Source: Nocardia vaccinii NBRC 15922
GTDB taxonomy: Bacteria > Actinomycetota > Actinomycetes > Mycobacteriales > Mycobacteriaceae
Length of the DNA stretch: 64,000 nt
Reading direction: 5' to 3'
Assembly (NCBI RefSeq): GCF_001613305.1
Contig: NZ_BDCC01000067.1
Location: forward strand, 1 to 64,000
The notes beneath the pieces are model-generated. The model was not told the DNA's origin and did not search any database. It worked only from the letters and a program-made list of their open reading frames with translations. The position numbers were made by a program, and so were the translations under genes. Shown here piece after piece: positions 42,595 to 51,951 of this stretch; positions within the stretch are counted from its first letter, which is position 1, and every line of letters starts with the position of its first letter.

Positions 42595-43323
42595 TCACAT
42601 GAACCGTCCGCCGGTCACTTCCAGCGTCGTGCCGGTCAGATAGGACGAGAGCTCCGAGGCCAGGAACAGCGCGACATTCGCGACCTCCGCGGGCTCACCC
42701 GCGCGTGCCATCGGAATTTCGGCCATTTTCTGCTCCCATACCTTCTCCGGCATGGCCGTGGTCATGGGGGTGCGGATCAGGCCGGGCTGAATCGCGTTGA
42801 CTCGCACGCCATATCGCGCCACTTCCTTGGCCGCGGCCTTGGTCAGCCCGACGATTCCGGCTTTGGCCGCGGAGTAGTTGGTTTGACCTGCCATACCGAC
42901 CTTGCCCGACAACGACGAGATGTTGACGATACTTCCGCGTCCATGCTCCCGCATGATCGCCGCCGCCAACCGGGTTCCATGCCAGGTGCCCTTGAGATGG
43001 ACGGCGATCACCTGATCGAATTCGTCCTCGGTCATCTTCCGCATGGTGGCGTCGCGGGTGATGCCGGCGTTGTTGACCATGATGTCGATGGGGCCGAACT
43101 CCGTGCGTGCGGTGTCCAGGAGCGCCTCGACATCGGCGGCGCGGGTGACGTCGCAGGGCACCGCACGGACACGGTCCTTTCCCAACTTGTCCTGCACCTC
43201 ACCGGGATTCAGATCGCCGACGACGACCCGGGCGCCTTCGCGCAGGAACGTCTCGGCGATGGCGAAGCCGATGCCCTGTGCGCCTCCGGTGACGGCCGCG
43301 ACGCGACCTTCGAGCAGCGACAT
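42595..43323 (-). CDS. FabG-like SDR (3-hydroxyacyl-CoA dehydrogenase candidate)
   Basis: A 242-residue classical short-chain dehydrogenase with TGGAQGIG near residue 12-19, NNAG, the catalytic Ser in ISSLSG and YSAAK. An Asp after strand 2 (VVGDLN) suggests NAD rather than NADP. In this operon it most likely oxidises a 3-hydroxyacyl-CoA before the thiolase. It is first in the operon, divergent from a truncated dehydrogenase gene, with a half-site array in the 280-bp gap. Confidence 0.9.
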   Translation of the reverse strand: MSLLEGRVAAVTGGAQGIGFAIAETFLREGARVVVGDLNPGEVQDKLGKDRVRAVPCDVTRAADVEALLDTARTEFGPIDIMVNNAGITRDATMRKMTEDEFDQVIAVHLKGTWHGTRLAAAIMREHGRGSIVNISSLSGKVGMAGQTNYSAAKAGIVGLTKAAAKEVARYGVRVNAIQPGLIRTPMTTAMPEKVWEQKMAEIPMARAGEPAEVANVALFLASELSSYLTGTTLEVTGGRFM

Positions 43324-43507
43324 GGTGAAACCCCTTCCGGGATCGGACTGTCGGTACTGGGTGGTCCGTCAGTACTGGGTGGAACCGAGATCGACCGCGA
43401 TCGCGGCGGCGGTAGCGTGGTGGAACGCACTTTATGGACCGCGAGGCCGATCCCGCAAGGCCCCGTGCGGGGCTGTGTCCAGTTCTGGAATTCTTCGGCA
43501 CAGATAC

Positions 43508-43550
43508 GGCTGTTGATGTTACAGTTTGCCTTACTGGATGTATCACTGCC
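43508..43550. promoter_or_regulatory. Half-site array in divergent promoter region
   Basis: GGCTGTT (43508), TACAGTT (43520), TACTGGA (43532) and CACTGCC (43544) follow at 12-bp steps; the two central ones are clear. It lies between the SDR operon (start 43323) and the rightward gene at 43604. The rest of the 280-bp gap holds nothing else recognisable. Confidence 0.55.
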
Positions 43551-43603
43551 ACGCCTTCGCCGGAGTGTTGTGCCGCCGGGGCGAAGGCTGCTGAGGAGTG
43601 CGG

Positions 43604-44065
43604 ATGTCGCAGGTCGTCGGGTTTTCAGGCGCTGGGCAGATGGGGGAGCCGATGGTTTTCCGGCTGCTGCGCGCGGGACATACGGTGCGGGCGGTGCGCC
43701 CGGTACTGGAGTCCTACGCCGGTACGATCGTGGCGACCGGCCCCCTGGGCAGTGCGCTGAGTGTGAAACTGGTGAACAACGCGTTGTTCGCCGCGAATGC
43801 GCAATTGGTCGCCGCGGCCGCCGATATCGGTCGGCGCCTGGGAATCGAGTCGCGGGATCTGCTGTCGGCGCTGCTGGCATGCAGTGGTCGAAGCTACGCC
43901 GCCGAGTCGATCCGGCGTACCGGCGGGCTGGATAGATTCCAGCAGTTGGCCGCGCCGTTCCTGCGCAAGGATGTGGCGGCCTGCCTCGCGGCGACGGCCG
44001 ATGCCGGCCTGGAGCTGGGGCAGCTGGGCTCGGTGATCCACGACGGCCCGCTCGAACTCGGCTGA
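43604..44065 (+). pseudogene. Internally deleted 3-hydroxyisobutyrate-dehydrogenase-like gene
   Basis: A 153-residue product, about half the family length. It begins like a beta-hydroxyacid dehydrogenase (VVGFSGAGQMGEPMVFRLLRAGHTVRAV), then jumps directly to RPVLESYAGTIVATGPLG and VKLVNNALF, which normally lie about 125 residues later. The rest of the C-terminal helical domain is in frame. Most of the Rossmann domain and the SGGxxGA substrate loop are therefore missing, so dehydrogenase activity is unlikely. The SD (GAGGAG) and frame are intact, so a stable shortened protein may still be made. It lies 19 bp before the aldehyde dehydrogenase gene. Confidence 0.8.
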
Positions 44066-44084
44066 ACACCGGAAGGCGGCACGG

Positions 44085-45575
44085 ATGAACAGCGAGACCA
44101 TCGGGCGAGCCGACGATGCCACGGTATCGGGCGGCACCGACGCCGCGGCGCTGCTGCACCTGCAGCGACGGGCCCACTTCGAGGAGGGCCCGCCCTCGGC
44201 CGCGGTACGGCGCAACCGCATCGATCGCCTGCTGGCCATGGTGCTGGACAACCTCGACGAATACGTCGACGCCCTGGTTCGTGATTTCGGCACCCGGTCA
44301 CGAACCGGCGTCCTGTTCGCCGAAGTCCTGGGCATGCTGACCACGATCGAGCACACCCGTTCCCATATCGACCGATGGATGCGTCCGCGAAATCCGAAAC
44401 CCCTTGCGCGCCTGTACGGTATACGCGCCCAGGTGCAACCGACCCCGCTGGGTGTGGTGGGCATCATCGGGCCGTGGAACTTTCCGCTGCAATTGATCGT
44501 GGCCCCCGCCGCGGCGGCCTTCGCCGCCGGTAACCGGGTCATGATCAAGATGTCGGAGATCACCGCGCACACCGCGGAGCTCACGCACACGCTCGCGCCC
44601 AGCTACTTCGACCCGGCCGAACTCGCGGTGGTCACCGGCGGACCGGATATCGCCGCCGCGTTCTCCGCATTGCCGTTCGACCACCTGTTCTTCACCGGCT
44701 CCACCCGGGTCGGCCGACTGGTCCAGCGCGCGGCGGCGGCCAATCTGGTGCCGGTGACCCTCGAACTCGGTGGGAAGAACCCGGTGGTCGTGGCGCCGGA
44801 TGCCGACCTGGGCCGGGCCGCGGCGCGGATCGCGCGGGCCCGTCTGGTCAATGGCGGGCAGGTCTGTGTGAGCCCGGACTGCGTCTTCGTCCCGCACGAG
44901 CGGGTCGACGCCTTCGTGGCGGCGGCGCGCGCGGCCTTCCGCGACTTGGTCCCCGATATCGCGGGCAACGACGACTACACGGCCTGTGTCGATCAGGTCA
45001 ACTACGACCGCGTCATCGGCCTCGTCGACGATGCGCGGGCACGTGGCGCGTGTGTCGAGGAGGTCGTTCCGTTCGGCGAGAAGCCGCCGGATCCCAGCCT
45101 GCGCAAGATCGCCCCGACCATCGTTCGCGACGTCACCGACGAGATGGCCATCGCCACCGAGGAGGTCTTCGGCCCGGTCCTGGTGGTACGCCCGTATTCG
45201 ACGCCGGGTGAGGTCGCGACCGCGCTCAATGCCGGTCCGGCACCTCTGGTCGCGTACTGGTACGGGCCCGACGGCGCGGAATTCCGCGAATTCGTGCGCC
45301 GTACCCGCAGCGGCGGCGTCTCCCGAAACGACTTCGCGCTGAACATGTTTCCCGAGGACGCGCCGTTCGGGGGCGTGGGCGAGAGCGGAATGGGCGCCTA
45401 TCGGGGCAAGGCTGGTTTCGACACCTTCACCCACTACCGCACCGTGGTCGGTACCGATCTGCCGTTCGTCGTCACCGCGTTGGCCGCCCCGCCGTTCGGT
45501 GGCGGGCTGCGGCGTGGCATCGATATGGCGCTGCGCCTGGCCTGCCGGCGCACTCATCGCCGCTTGAATCCATGA
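44085..45575 (+). CDS. Aldehyde dehydrogenase (coniferyl-aldehyde-dehydrogenase-like)
   Basis: A 496-residue NAD(P)-dependent aldehyde dehydrogenase. PWNFPLQL and FTGSTRVG are the coenzyme-binding segments, the general base Glu is in TLELGGKNP, and the nucleophile Cys in NGGQVCVSPD. The lack of a long N-terminal part and the C-terminal hydrophobic segment resemble coniferyl/fatty aldehyde dehydrogenases, which can be membrane associated. It probably oxidises an aldehyde formed in the pathway to the acid used by a synthetase. Confidence 0.9.
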   Translation: MNSETIGRADDATVSGGTDAAALLHLQRRAHFEEGPPSAAVRRNRIDRLLAMVLDNLDEYVDALVRDFGTRSRTGVLFAEVLGMLTTIEHTRSHIDRWMRPRNPKPLARLYGIRAQVQPTPLGVVGIIGPWNFPLQLIVAPAAAAFAAGNRVMIKMSEITAHTAELTHTLAPSYFDPAELAVVTGGPDIAAAFSALPFDHLFFTGSTRVGRLVQRAAAANLVPVTLELGGKNPVVVAPDADLGRAAARIARARLVNGGQVCVSPDCVFVPHERVDAFVAAARAAFRDLVPDIAGNDDYTACVDQVNYDRVIGLVDDARARGACVEEVVPFGEKPPDPSLRKIAPTIVRDVTDEMAIATEEVFGPVLVVRPYSTPGEVATALNAGPAPLVAYWYGPDGAEFREFVRRTRSGGVSRNDFALNMFPEDAPFGGVGESGMGAYRGKAGFDTFTHYRTVVGTDLPFVVTALAAPPFGGGLRRGIDMALRLACRRTHRRLNP

Positions 45576-45681
45576 GTGGCCGCCGAACGCACGGACCGGC
45601 CGATGCTCGGCGCGTGCAGAAGTATTCGCAGTCGACGACTTTCGCTCGCGTTCGCGCGGCGGACAACCGAAGGAGCCTCCG

Positions 45682-47355
45682 TTGTCTCAGTCCGTGACCG
45701 ATGCCCAGACCTCGGCATCAACCCTGACGATCGTGGCGGCGGCCGATGCCGCGGCGGCGGCGCTGCCGGACCGGGACCTGGTGGTTCGCGGGGACCGGCG
45801 CTTCACCTATGCGCAGATCGCCGAGCGGTCCAAGCGGTTGGCGACCTATCTGCACAGCCGCGGATTGGGTTGTCACATCGAGCGTTCCGAGCTCGCCGGT
45901 CACGAGGTGGGCCAGGATCTGCTCGGCGTCCTTGCCTACAACGGCAACGAGTACATCGAGGCCACGATCGGCGCGTTCCGGGCGCGGGTGGCGCCGTTCA
46001 ACGTGAACTACCGGTACGTCGGCGCCGAACTGCGGCATCTGCTCACCGACGCCGGCGCCACCGCGCTCGTCTATCACGCCGCCTTCGCGCCCATACTCGC
46101 GCAGGTACTTCCGGAACTTCCGCAGTTGCGGGTGCTGATCCAGATCGCCGACGATTCGGGTAACGAATTGCTCGACGGCGCAATCGATTACGAGACCGCG
46201 ATCACGCGGACCGAACCGCGATCGCTGCCGGAGCCGAGCCCCGACGATCTGTACGTGCTGTACACCGGCGGGACGACCGGTATGCCGAAGGGCGTGCTGT
46301 GGCGACAGTACGACATCTATATGGCCGGCTGCGGTGGCCGCAACAACGAAACCGGCGCGGTGGTCGAATCCGCCGCCGAGGTGGGTGCGCGGGCGGCGGC
46401 GAATCCGGGGGTGAATCTGCTGATTCTCCCGCCCCTGATGCACGGCGCGGCGCAATGGGCGTTCCTGACCGCCATGACCACGGGGCAGACCATCGTCTTT
46501 CCGTCGGTGGTCGACCGCTTGGACGCCGAGGACGTGGTACGCACCATCGAGCGCGAGCGCGCCGGGGTGGTGATCGTGGTCGGCGATGCGGTGGCGCGTC
46601 CGCTACTGGCCGAGGTGGAGGCGAGCAAGCCGGATCTGTCCTGCATGGTTGCTTTGGCCAGCGGCGGCGCCGTGCTGAGTCCGGCGCTGAAACAGCGCTG
46701 GATCCAAGCCGTTCCGGGCCTCGTGGTGTTCGATGCCGTGGGCGCGTCGGAGACCGGTGCTCAGATGCACCATGTGTCGGCGGCGGGCTTCGTCTCCTCC
46801 GGCACCTTCGCCGCCGGCGTCGACACCTGTGTGGTCGCCGAGGATCTCGGTGCGGTACTGGAACCCGGCCACGACGGCATCGGCTGGCTGGCGCAGAAAC
46901 GTTTCACGCCGCTGGGATACAAAGGGGATGCGGCCAAGACCGCCAAGACCTTTCCGGCCATCGGCGGGGTCCGCTTCGTACTGCCGGGGGACCGGGCACG
47001 GCATCTGGCGAACGGCGCCATCGAACTGCTCGGCCGCGACGCGGTGACGGTCAACTCCGGCGGGGAGAAGATCTTCGTGGAGGAGGTCGAGGTGGCGATC
47101 TCCTCGCATCCGGGCGTCGCCGATGTCGTGGTGGTCGGCCGGCCGAGCGAGCGGTGGGGGCAGGAGGTGGTGGCGATCGTGGCACCGGCCGCGGGCGCCG
47201 AACCGACCGCCGAAGAGCTGATCGTACATGCCGCGCAGTCGCTTTCACGCTACAAGCTGCCCAAGGCGGTGCTGTTCCGGCCGGAGATCGTGCGCAGTCC
47301 GGTAGGTAAGGCGGACTACCGGTGGGCGCGTGATCAGGCGGTTGCCGCGAACTGA
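45682..47355 (+). CDS. Acyl-CoA synthetase, FadD17/FadD19-like
   Basis: A 557-residue ANL enzyme starting with TTG 45682, six bases after AAGGAG. P-loop YTGGTTGMPKGVLWRQ is of the FadD19/FadD17 subgroup known from mycobacterial sterol side-chain metabolism; the C-terminus has SGGEKIFVEEVE and the catalytic Lys in SPVGKADYRW. The substrate is likely a bulky or branched acid, though this is family-level inference. It is convergent with an acyl-CoA dehydrogenase; the two stop codons directly abut. Confidence 0.9.
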   Translation: MSQSVTDAQTSASTLTIVAAADAAAAALPDRDLVVRGDRRFTYAQIAERSKRLATYLHSRGLGCHIERSELAGHEVGQDLLGVLAYNGNEYIEATIGAFRARVAPFNVNYRYVGAELRHLLTDAGATALVYHAAFAPILAQVLPELPQLRVLIQIADDSGNELLDGAIDYETAITRTEPRSLPEPSPDDLYVLYTGGTTGMPKGVLWRQYDIYMAGCGGRNNETGAVVESAAEVGARAAANPGVNLLILPPLMHGAAQWAFLTAMTTGQTIVFPSVVDRLDAEDVVRTIERERAGVVIVVGDAVARPLLAEVEASKPDLSCMVALASGGAVLSPALKQRWIQAVPGLVVFDAVGASETGAQMHHVSAAGFVSSGTFAAGVDTCVVAEDLGAVLEPGHDGIGWLAQKRFTPLGYKGDAAKTAKTFPAIGGVRFVLPGDRARHLANGAIELLGRDAVTVNSGGEKIFVEEVEVAISSHPGVADVVVVGRPSERWGQEVVAIVAPAAGAEPTAEELIVHAAQSLSRYKLPKAVLFRPEIVRSPVGKADYRWARDQAVAAN

Positions 47356-48540
47356 CTACCGGCCCGTGCGGGCGTTGCCGATCAGCCGGGCGCCGATGAT
47401 GAGGCGCTGAATCTCACTGGTGCCCTCGTAGAGTCGCAGCAGCCGGACATCGCGATAGATCCGCTCGACGGGCACCCCGCGCATATAGCCGGTGCCGCCG
47501 TGGATCTGCACCGCGGAATCGGCCACGCGACCGACCATTTCGGTGCAGTACAGCTTCGCTGCCGAGGGGGCGATGCGACGGTCCGCACCGGTGACCCACG
47601 CCCGCGCGGCGTCGCGCACGAGTGCCCGTCCGGCCATGACACCGGTCTGCATGTCGGCCAGATGCGCCTGTACCAGCTGGAATTCACCGATCGGTGTGCC
47701 GCCCTGGGTGGCGGTCGCCGCATAGGCCACCGACTCGTCGAGTGCCCGCTGCGCGGTACCGACCGACAGTGCGGCGATATGTACCCGGCCGCGGGCCAGC
47801 GAGGTCATCGCGGCCCGATAGCCGATATCCTCACGACCGCCCACCAGTGCCTCGGGGCCGACCCGAACGTCGGAGAACCGGACCTCGGCCGTCCACGCTC
47901 CCTCCTGTCCCATTGTGCGATCCTCGGGACCCACCTGCACACCCGGTGCGTCGGCCGGTACCAGGAATACCGAGATACCGGGACCGGCGTTGTCGGCCGG
48001 GCGGGTCCGGGCGAACACCACGAACAGATTCGCCACCGGCGCGTTGGTGATGAATCGCTTCTCCCCGTTGATGATCCAGTCCTCGCCCGAGCGTCGGGCA
48101 GCGGTGCGCAGGGATGCCGGGTTCGATCCGGCGCCGGATTCGGTGAGCGCGAACGAGGCCACGACCTCGCCGGAGGCGATGCGCTCGAGCCAGGTCGCCT
48201 GCTGTTCGCCGGTGCCGAAGCCGACCAAGACCTGACCGGCGATCCCGTTGTTGGTGCCGAACAACGATCGCAGCGCGAGCGTGGTGTATCCGAGTTCCAT
48301 CGCCAATTCCACATCCTGGGCCAGATTCAGCCCCAGACCGCCCCATTTCTGTGGGATGGCGTAGCCGAACAACCCCATCGCCTTGGCCTGTTCGACGATC
48401 TCGGCCGGCACGCGGTCGTCCTCGGCGATCCGCTGCTCCCGCTTCATCACCACCGATCGGACGAAATCCCTTGTCTGGTCGAGAATTACGCGGAAGTCAT
48501 CCGGGGTGATGACGTCGGCTCCGGTGGACGTGCTCGTCAT
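47356..48540 (-). CDS. Acyl-CoA dehydrogenase
   Basis: A 394-residue ACAD with FALTESGAGSNPASLRT and RFITNAPVANLF in the middle domain, then HGGTGYMRGVPVERIYRDVRLL and the catalytic Glu in LYEGTSEIQRLI. The ATG 48540 is eight bases after GGAGG and overlaps the preceding synthetase stop (ATGA). Third in an operon after a crotonase and a synthetase. The N-terminal start codon context and complete motifs suggest an active enzyme. Confidence 0.92.
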   Translation of the reverse strand: MTSTSTGADVITPDDFRVILDQTRDFVRSVVMKREQRIAEDDRVPAEIVEQAKAMGLFGYAIPQKWGGLGLNLAQDVELAMELGYTTLALRSLFGTNNGIAGQVLVGFGTGEQQATWLERIASGEVVASFALTESGAGSNPASLRTAARRSGEDWIINGEKRFITNAPVANLFVVFARTRPADNAGPGISVFLVPADAPGVQVGPEDRTMGQEGAWTAEVRFSDVRVGPEALVGGREDIGYRAAMTSLARGRVHIAALSVGTAQRALDESVAYAATATQGGTPIGEFQLVQAHLADMQTGVMAGRALVRDAARAWVTGADRRIAPSAAKLYCTEMVGRVADSAVQIHGGTGYMRGVPVERIYRDVRLLRLYEGTSEIQRLIIGARLIGNARTGR

Positions 48541-50057
48541 GGGCAATGCCTCCTCGCGGCCGGTACCGCGCTGCCGAAGTGCGCCCGCACCGCTGCCAGA
48601 TCCGCCTTGCCCGACGGGGTGCGCGGGATGACCGCGACGACGGCGATCTCGGCGGGAATCTCATAGGGGGCCAATCGGTCTCGGAGATAACCGAGCAGCG
48701 CCGCGGCGTCGACGGCCGAGCCGTCCGCCGGTTCGACCATCGCGACCGGAACCTCGCCGAGGCGCGGATCGGGCCGGGCGACGACAGCGGCGCCCAGCAC
48801 GGCCGGATGGCTTTCCAGCGCGGTGCGCACATCGTCGGGCATGATCTTGAAACCGCCGCGGATGATGGCCTGGTCCGCGCGGCCGAGGATCCACAGGAAT
48901 CCGTCCGCGTCGATGCGGGCCAGATCGGTGGTGCGCATCCAGTTCGCGGACGGGCCGAATTGACCGGGTGCGACCTCGAGCAGTCCGGGCCGGCCCGCCG
49001 GCAACTCCGCGCCGTCCTCGTCGACCACGCGCAGCCGTGCTCCGCCGGTGGCGCGTCCGACGCTGCCGCGTTTGTCCCGCCAGTATCGCTGGTGGTCGGC
49101 GAGGGTCCATCCGGCCACACCGCCGCCGAATTCGGTTGCGGCATAGGAGGTCAGCACCGGGATTCCGAATTTCTCGTAGAACGCGTCGGCGTCCTCGGCG
49201 GACAGTGGTGCGGTGCCCGAGGTGACCACCCGGATGCTGGACAGGTCGTCGCGGGTGAGCTCCGAATGCAGGACGGTGCGTACCGCGGCCGGGACCAGGG
49301 ATACGGCCCCGGGGCGATGGCTGCGCACGGCACGAGCCCACTGTTCGAGCCGGAAACGCGGCAGCAGGACGAACGGGCGGGCCTCGGCGATGCACTGCAG
49401 AATCCGGAATACGCCGCCGATGTGCACCAGTGGTGCGTTCACGATGGCGATTCCCGTCCGTGGGTGTGTCGGGGCGGGCGCGTTCTCGGGATCGGGCCCG
49501 ATGACGCTGCGCGCCAACATGTCGTAGGTGATGTCGACGCGTTTGGGCGGTCCGGTGGTGCCGCTGGTGAGCATGCGGACCGCCACATCGGACGGCGTCG
49601 TGCCGGTTCGGGCGCGGGGTACGGGCGTCGTGTGTAGCCGGGGTTCGGCGACCGTACCCTCGATCACCAAGGTTGCCGTACCCGGGGCCGCGGTGACCAG
49701 TTCGGCCAGGTCGTCGGAGGCGCCGATGATCAGCGGTAGCCGCAGCGCGGCGATATCGGCACGAGTGCGCTCATCGCCGCGCGAAGGATTGATCACCACG
49801 ACGGTCCCGCCTCCCAGCAGCACCCCGAGCAGGGCCGCGACATGTTCGGGTCGGTTGCGCAGCAGGATGCCGACTTCGCGACGGCCCAGCGGATACGCGG
49901 TGACGAACGCGCGGATCCGACGGGCGAGAACGCCGAGTTCGCGTCGGCTGACCCACTGCTGCTCGTATTCGATCGCGGGGGCATCCGGTCGCAGCGCCAG
50001 GGTGTCGGCTATCCGGCGGCTGAGTGCATGGGTGGTGCGGCTCATCGGCACTGCCAT
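48537..50057 (-). CDS. Acyl-CoA synthetase (divergent ANL enzyme)
   Basis: A 506-residue ANL enzyme. The P-loop is LTSGTTGPPKR, with Arg replacing the final Gly; the core motif YAATEFGG, the hinge segment TTDLARIDADGFLWILGR and the C-terminal Lys in TPSGKADLAAV are present. Two starts are possible: ATG 50057 (GAGGA upstream) or ATG 50045, which would give the ATGA overlap seen elsewhere. It lies between a crotonase and an acyl-CoA dehydrogenase gene and probably supplies the CoA ester for both. Confidence 0.87.
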   Translation of the reverse strand: MAVPMSRTTHALSRRIADTLALRPDAPAIEYEQQWVSRRELGVLARRIRAFVTAYPLGRREVGILLRNRPEHVAALLGVLLGGGTVVVINPSRGDERTRADIAALRLPLIIGASDDLAELVTAAPGTATLVIEGTVAEPRLHTTPVPRARTGTTPSDVAVRMLTSGTTGPPKRVDITYDMLARSVIGPDPENAPAPTHPRTGIAIVNAPLVHIGGVFRILQCIAEARPFVLLPRFRLEQWARAVRSHRPGAVSLVPAAVRTVLHSELTRDDLSSIRVVTSGTAPLSAEDADAFYEKFGIPVLTSYAATEFGGGVAGWTLADHQRYWRDKRGSVGRATGGARLRVVDEDGAELPAGRPGLLEVAPGQFGPSANWMRTTDLARIDADGFLWILGRADQAIIRGGFKIMPDDVRTALESHPAVLGAAVVARPDPRLGEVPVAMVEPADGSAVDAAALLGYLRDRLAPYEIPAEIAVVAVIPRTPSGKADLAAVRAHFGSAVPAARRHCP

Positions 50058-50845
50058 TGCGGTGTCCTCTTCTCCACGAAGGCCTTCGGGCCCTCGAGCG
50101 CGTCCTCGGTGCGGGTCACCCGCTCGCGGAACGATTCGGCGAGCATCTCCGCCTCGTGCAGCGGCACGTTCAGGCCCTTGACGATCGCCAGCCGGGTGCC
50201 GCGAACGGCAAGGGGCGCATTGGAATTGACGATGCCGGCGATCTCGTGCGCACGTTCCAGCAGTCGCTCGTGCGCGACGATCTCGGTGATCATTCCCAGT
50301 TCGTACGCTCGCTGGGCGTCCATCCGCTCGTGTTTGCCCAGCAATGCCATCCGCAGCGCGACGGTTCGCGGCAGCACCCGGGACAGTCGCACGGCCTCGC
50401 GCCCGGCCACGAGACCGATGCTGACGTGGGGGTCGAAGAATTGCGCACGCTCGGAGGCGATGACGATATCTCCGGTCGTGACCCAGTCCAGTCCAGCGCC
50501 ACAACACAATCCGTTGATCGCGGCCAGAACCGGTTTGGTCATGGTCCGGAACGGCGGGGTGCCCTCCTGCGGCGCCTCCCACTGTTCATAGCTGGACAGA
50601 TACGGCCGTTCGTTGATCACCTTGCCGTCACCGGGGATGGCCTTGACATCGGCGCCGGTGCAGAAGGCACGGCCGGTGCCGGTTACGACGACGGTCCAGA
50701 TCTTGTCGTCGTTCCCGCTCTCGGCATAGGCGGCCCGGAGTTCGGTGATCATGTGCGGGCTCAGCGCGTTGAGTGCGTCCGGGCGGTTGAGGGTGATTGT
50801 GGCCGTATGCCCGTCGACGCGGTATTCGATGGTGTCGAACGGCAT
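50042..50845 (-). CDS. Enoyl-CoA hydratase/isomerase family protein
   Basis: A 267-residue crotonase-fold protein with TITLNRPDALNALS, AFCTGADVKAI and NGLCCGAGLDWVTTGDI forming the CoA site and oxyanion hole. Asp rather than Glu occupies the first hydratase position, so hydratase function is uncertain. It is the first gene of a crotonase-synthetase-dehydrogenase operon, with a triple half-site array upstream, divergent from another crotonase. Confidence 0.87.
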   Translation of the reverse strand: MPFDTIEYRVDGHTATITLNRPDALNALSPHMITELRAAYAESGNDDKIWTVVVTGTGRAFCTGADVKAIPGDGKVINERPYLSSYEQWEAPQEGTPPFRTMTKPVLAAINGLCCGAGLDWVTTGDIVIASERAQFFDPHVSIGLVAGREAVRLSRVLPRTVALRMALLGKHERMDAQRAYELGMITEIVAHERLLERAHEIAGIVNSNAPLAVRGTRLAIVKGLNVPLHEAEMLAESFRERVTRTEDALEGPKAFVEKRTPQWQCR

Positions 50846-50933
50846 GGAGATTCCTTCACAGGCTGGCCGGGCAATGGGTGCGGCGGCGTCCGCACCGCCG
50901 CGAGCGTGGTCACGATATCGTTGTGTACGCCGA

Positions 50934-50964
50934 TACTGTTACATATACAGTAGATAATACCGTC
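50934..50964. promoter_or_regulatory. Triple TACNGTA half-site array
   Basis: TACTGTT (50934-50940), TACAGTA (50946-50952) and TACCGTC (50958-50964) at exact 12-bp steps. It lies between divergent crotonase genes (50845 and 51028), 64-90 bp from either start codon. The arrangement copies that at 38185. Confidence 0.75.
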
Positions 50965-51027
50965 AGCTCCCGGCAATGGTGCGAACCGCCCACCAGGCCG
51001 TGTGATGAACCAGGAAGAGGCAACCCG

Positions 51028-51921
51028 ATGAGCAGTTCCAGTACCGCCGGCGGGCGCGTTCTCTACGAGGTGGATCCCGACCGCCGGATCGCCACCCTCA
51101 CGCTGAACAACCCCGCCCGGCGCAACTCCTACGACGCGGCCATGCGTGACGGCCTCGCCCGCTACCTGGACGAGGTCGCCGAGGACGACGACATCGTCGT
51201 GGTCCTGCTGCGCGGCGCCGAGGGCGTATTCAGTACCGGAGCGGATATGAACAACGCGTACGGCTGGTACGGGGAACGCGCTGACAGCGACAAGCCGGAG
51301 CGGGGCCGGCCCAGCCAGCGCCGCCGCCTCACCGTCGATCGCAAATCCTTCGGCTTCTACCACAACTTCATGGGCTTTCCCAAGGTCACCGTTGGTGAGA
51401 TCAGTGGCTACGCCCTGGGCGGCGGCTTCGAAATGGCGCTGATGACAGATATTTCGGTGATCGCCCGCGACACCCGGGTCGGAATGCCCGCGGTCCGCTT
51501 CCTCGGACCCGCGCTGGGCAGTCTGCACATGTTCTTCCACCGGCTCGGTCCGGTCCTGGCCCGCCGGCTGTTGCTCACCGGCGACATCGTCGAGGTGAGC
51601 GCGATCGAGCGGCTCGGCATCTTCACCGAGGTCTGCGATCCGGCCGCGGTGGGTGCGCGCGCCCGGTACTGGGCGGAGAAGGCGGCGAAGATGCCCGCCG
51701 ACGGCGTGGTGATCGCCAAGGAGGCGTTCCGGTTGGTGGAGCAGAGTCAGGCCTATCAGGGTGAAGAAGTGGCCAGCTATCTTTTCCACGCCTTCGGCAC
51801 CAATCTGCAGTTCTCTCCGGGGGAGTTCAACTTCGTGAAGACCCGTGCCGAGCACGGCACCAACGAGGCGTTCCGGTTGCGTGACGAGCACTTCCATGTC
51901 CCGGAGCCGGATCCGCGGTAG
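51028..51921 (+). CDS. Enoyl-CoA hydratase/isomerase family protein
   Basis: A 297-residue crotonase-fold protein, longer than the other four. ATLTLNNPARRNSYD, VFSTGADMNNAYG and GYALGGGFEMALMTDI form the active site; the Glu in GGGFEMAL matches the first catalytic Glu of hydratases, the second is less clear. An insertion (about 75-100, Arg/Glu-rich) after the first oxyanion strand accounts for the length. ATG 51028 follows GGAAGAGG. It is a single-gene unit transcribed toward the TetR gene at 51952. Confidence 0.85.
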   Translation: MSSSSTAGGRVLYEVDPDRRIATLTLNNPARRNSYDAAMRDGLARYLDEVAEDDDIVVVLLRGAEGVFSTGADMNNAYGWYGERADSDKPERGRPSQRRRLTVDRKSFGFYHNFMGFPKVTVGEISGYALGGGFEMALMTDISVIARDTRVGMPAVRFLGPALGSLHMFFHRLGPVLARRLLLTGDIVEVSAIERLGIFTEVCDPAAVGARARYWAEKAAKMPADGVVIAKEAFRLVEQSQAYQGEEVASYLFHAFGTNLQFSPGEFNFVKTRAEHGTNEAFRLRDEHFHVPEPDPR

Positions 51922-51951
51922 CGGGCCGGATACGGTGCGGCAGCCGTTGCT

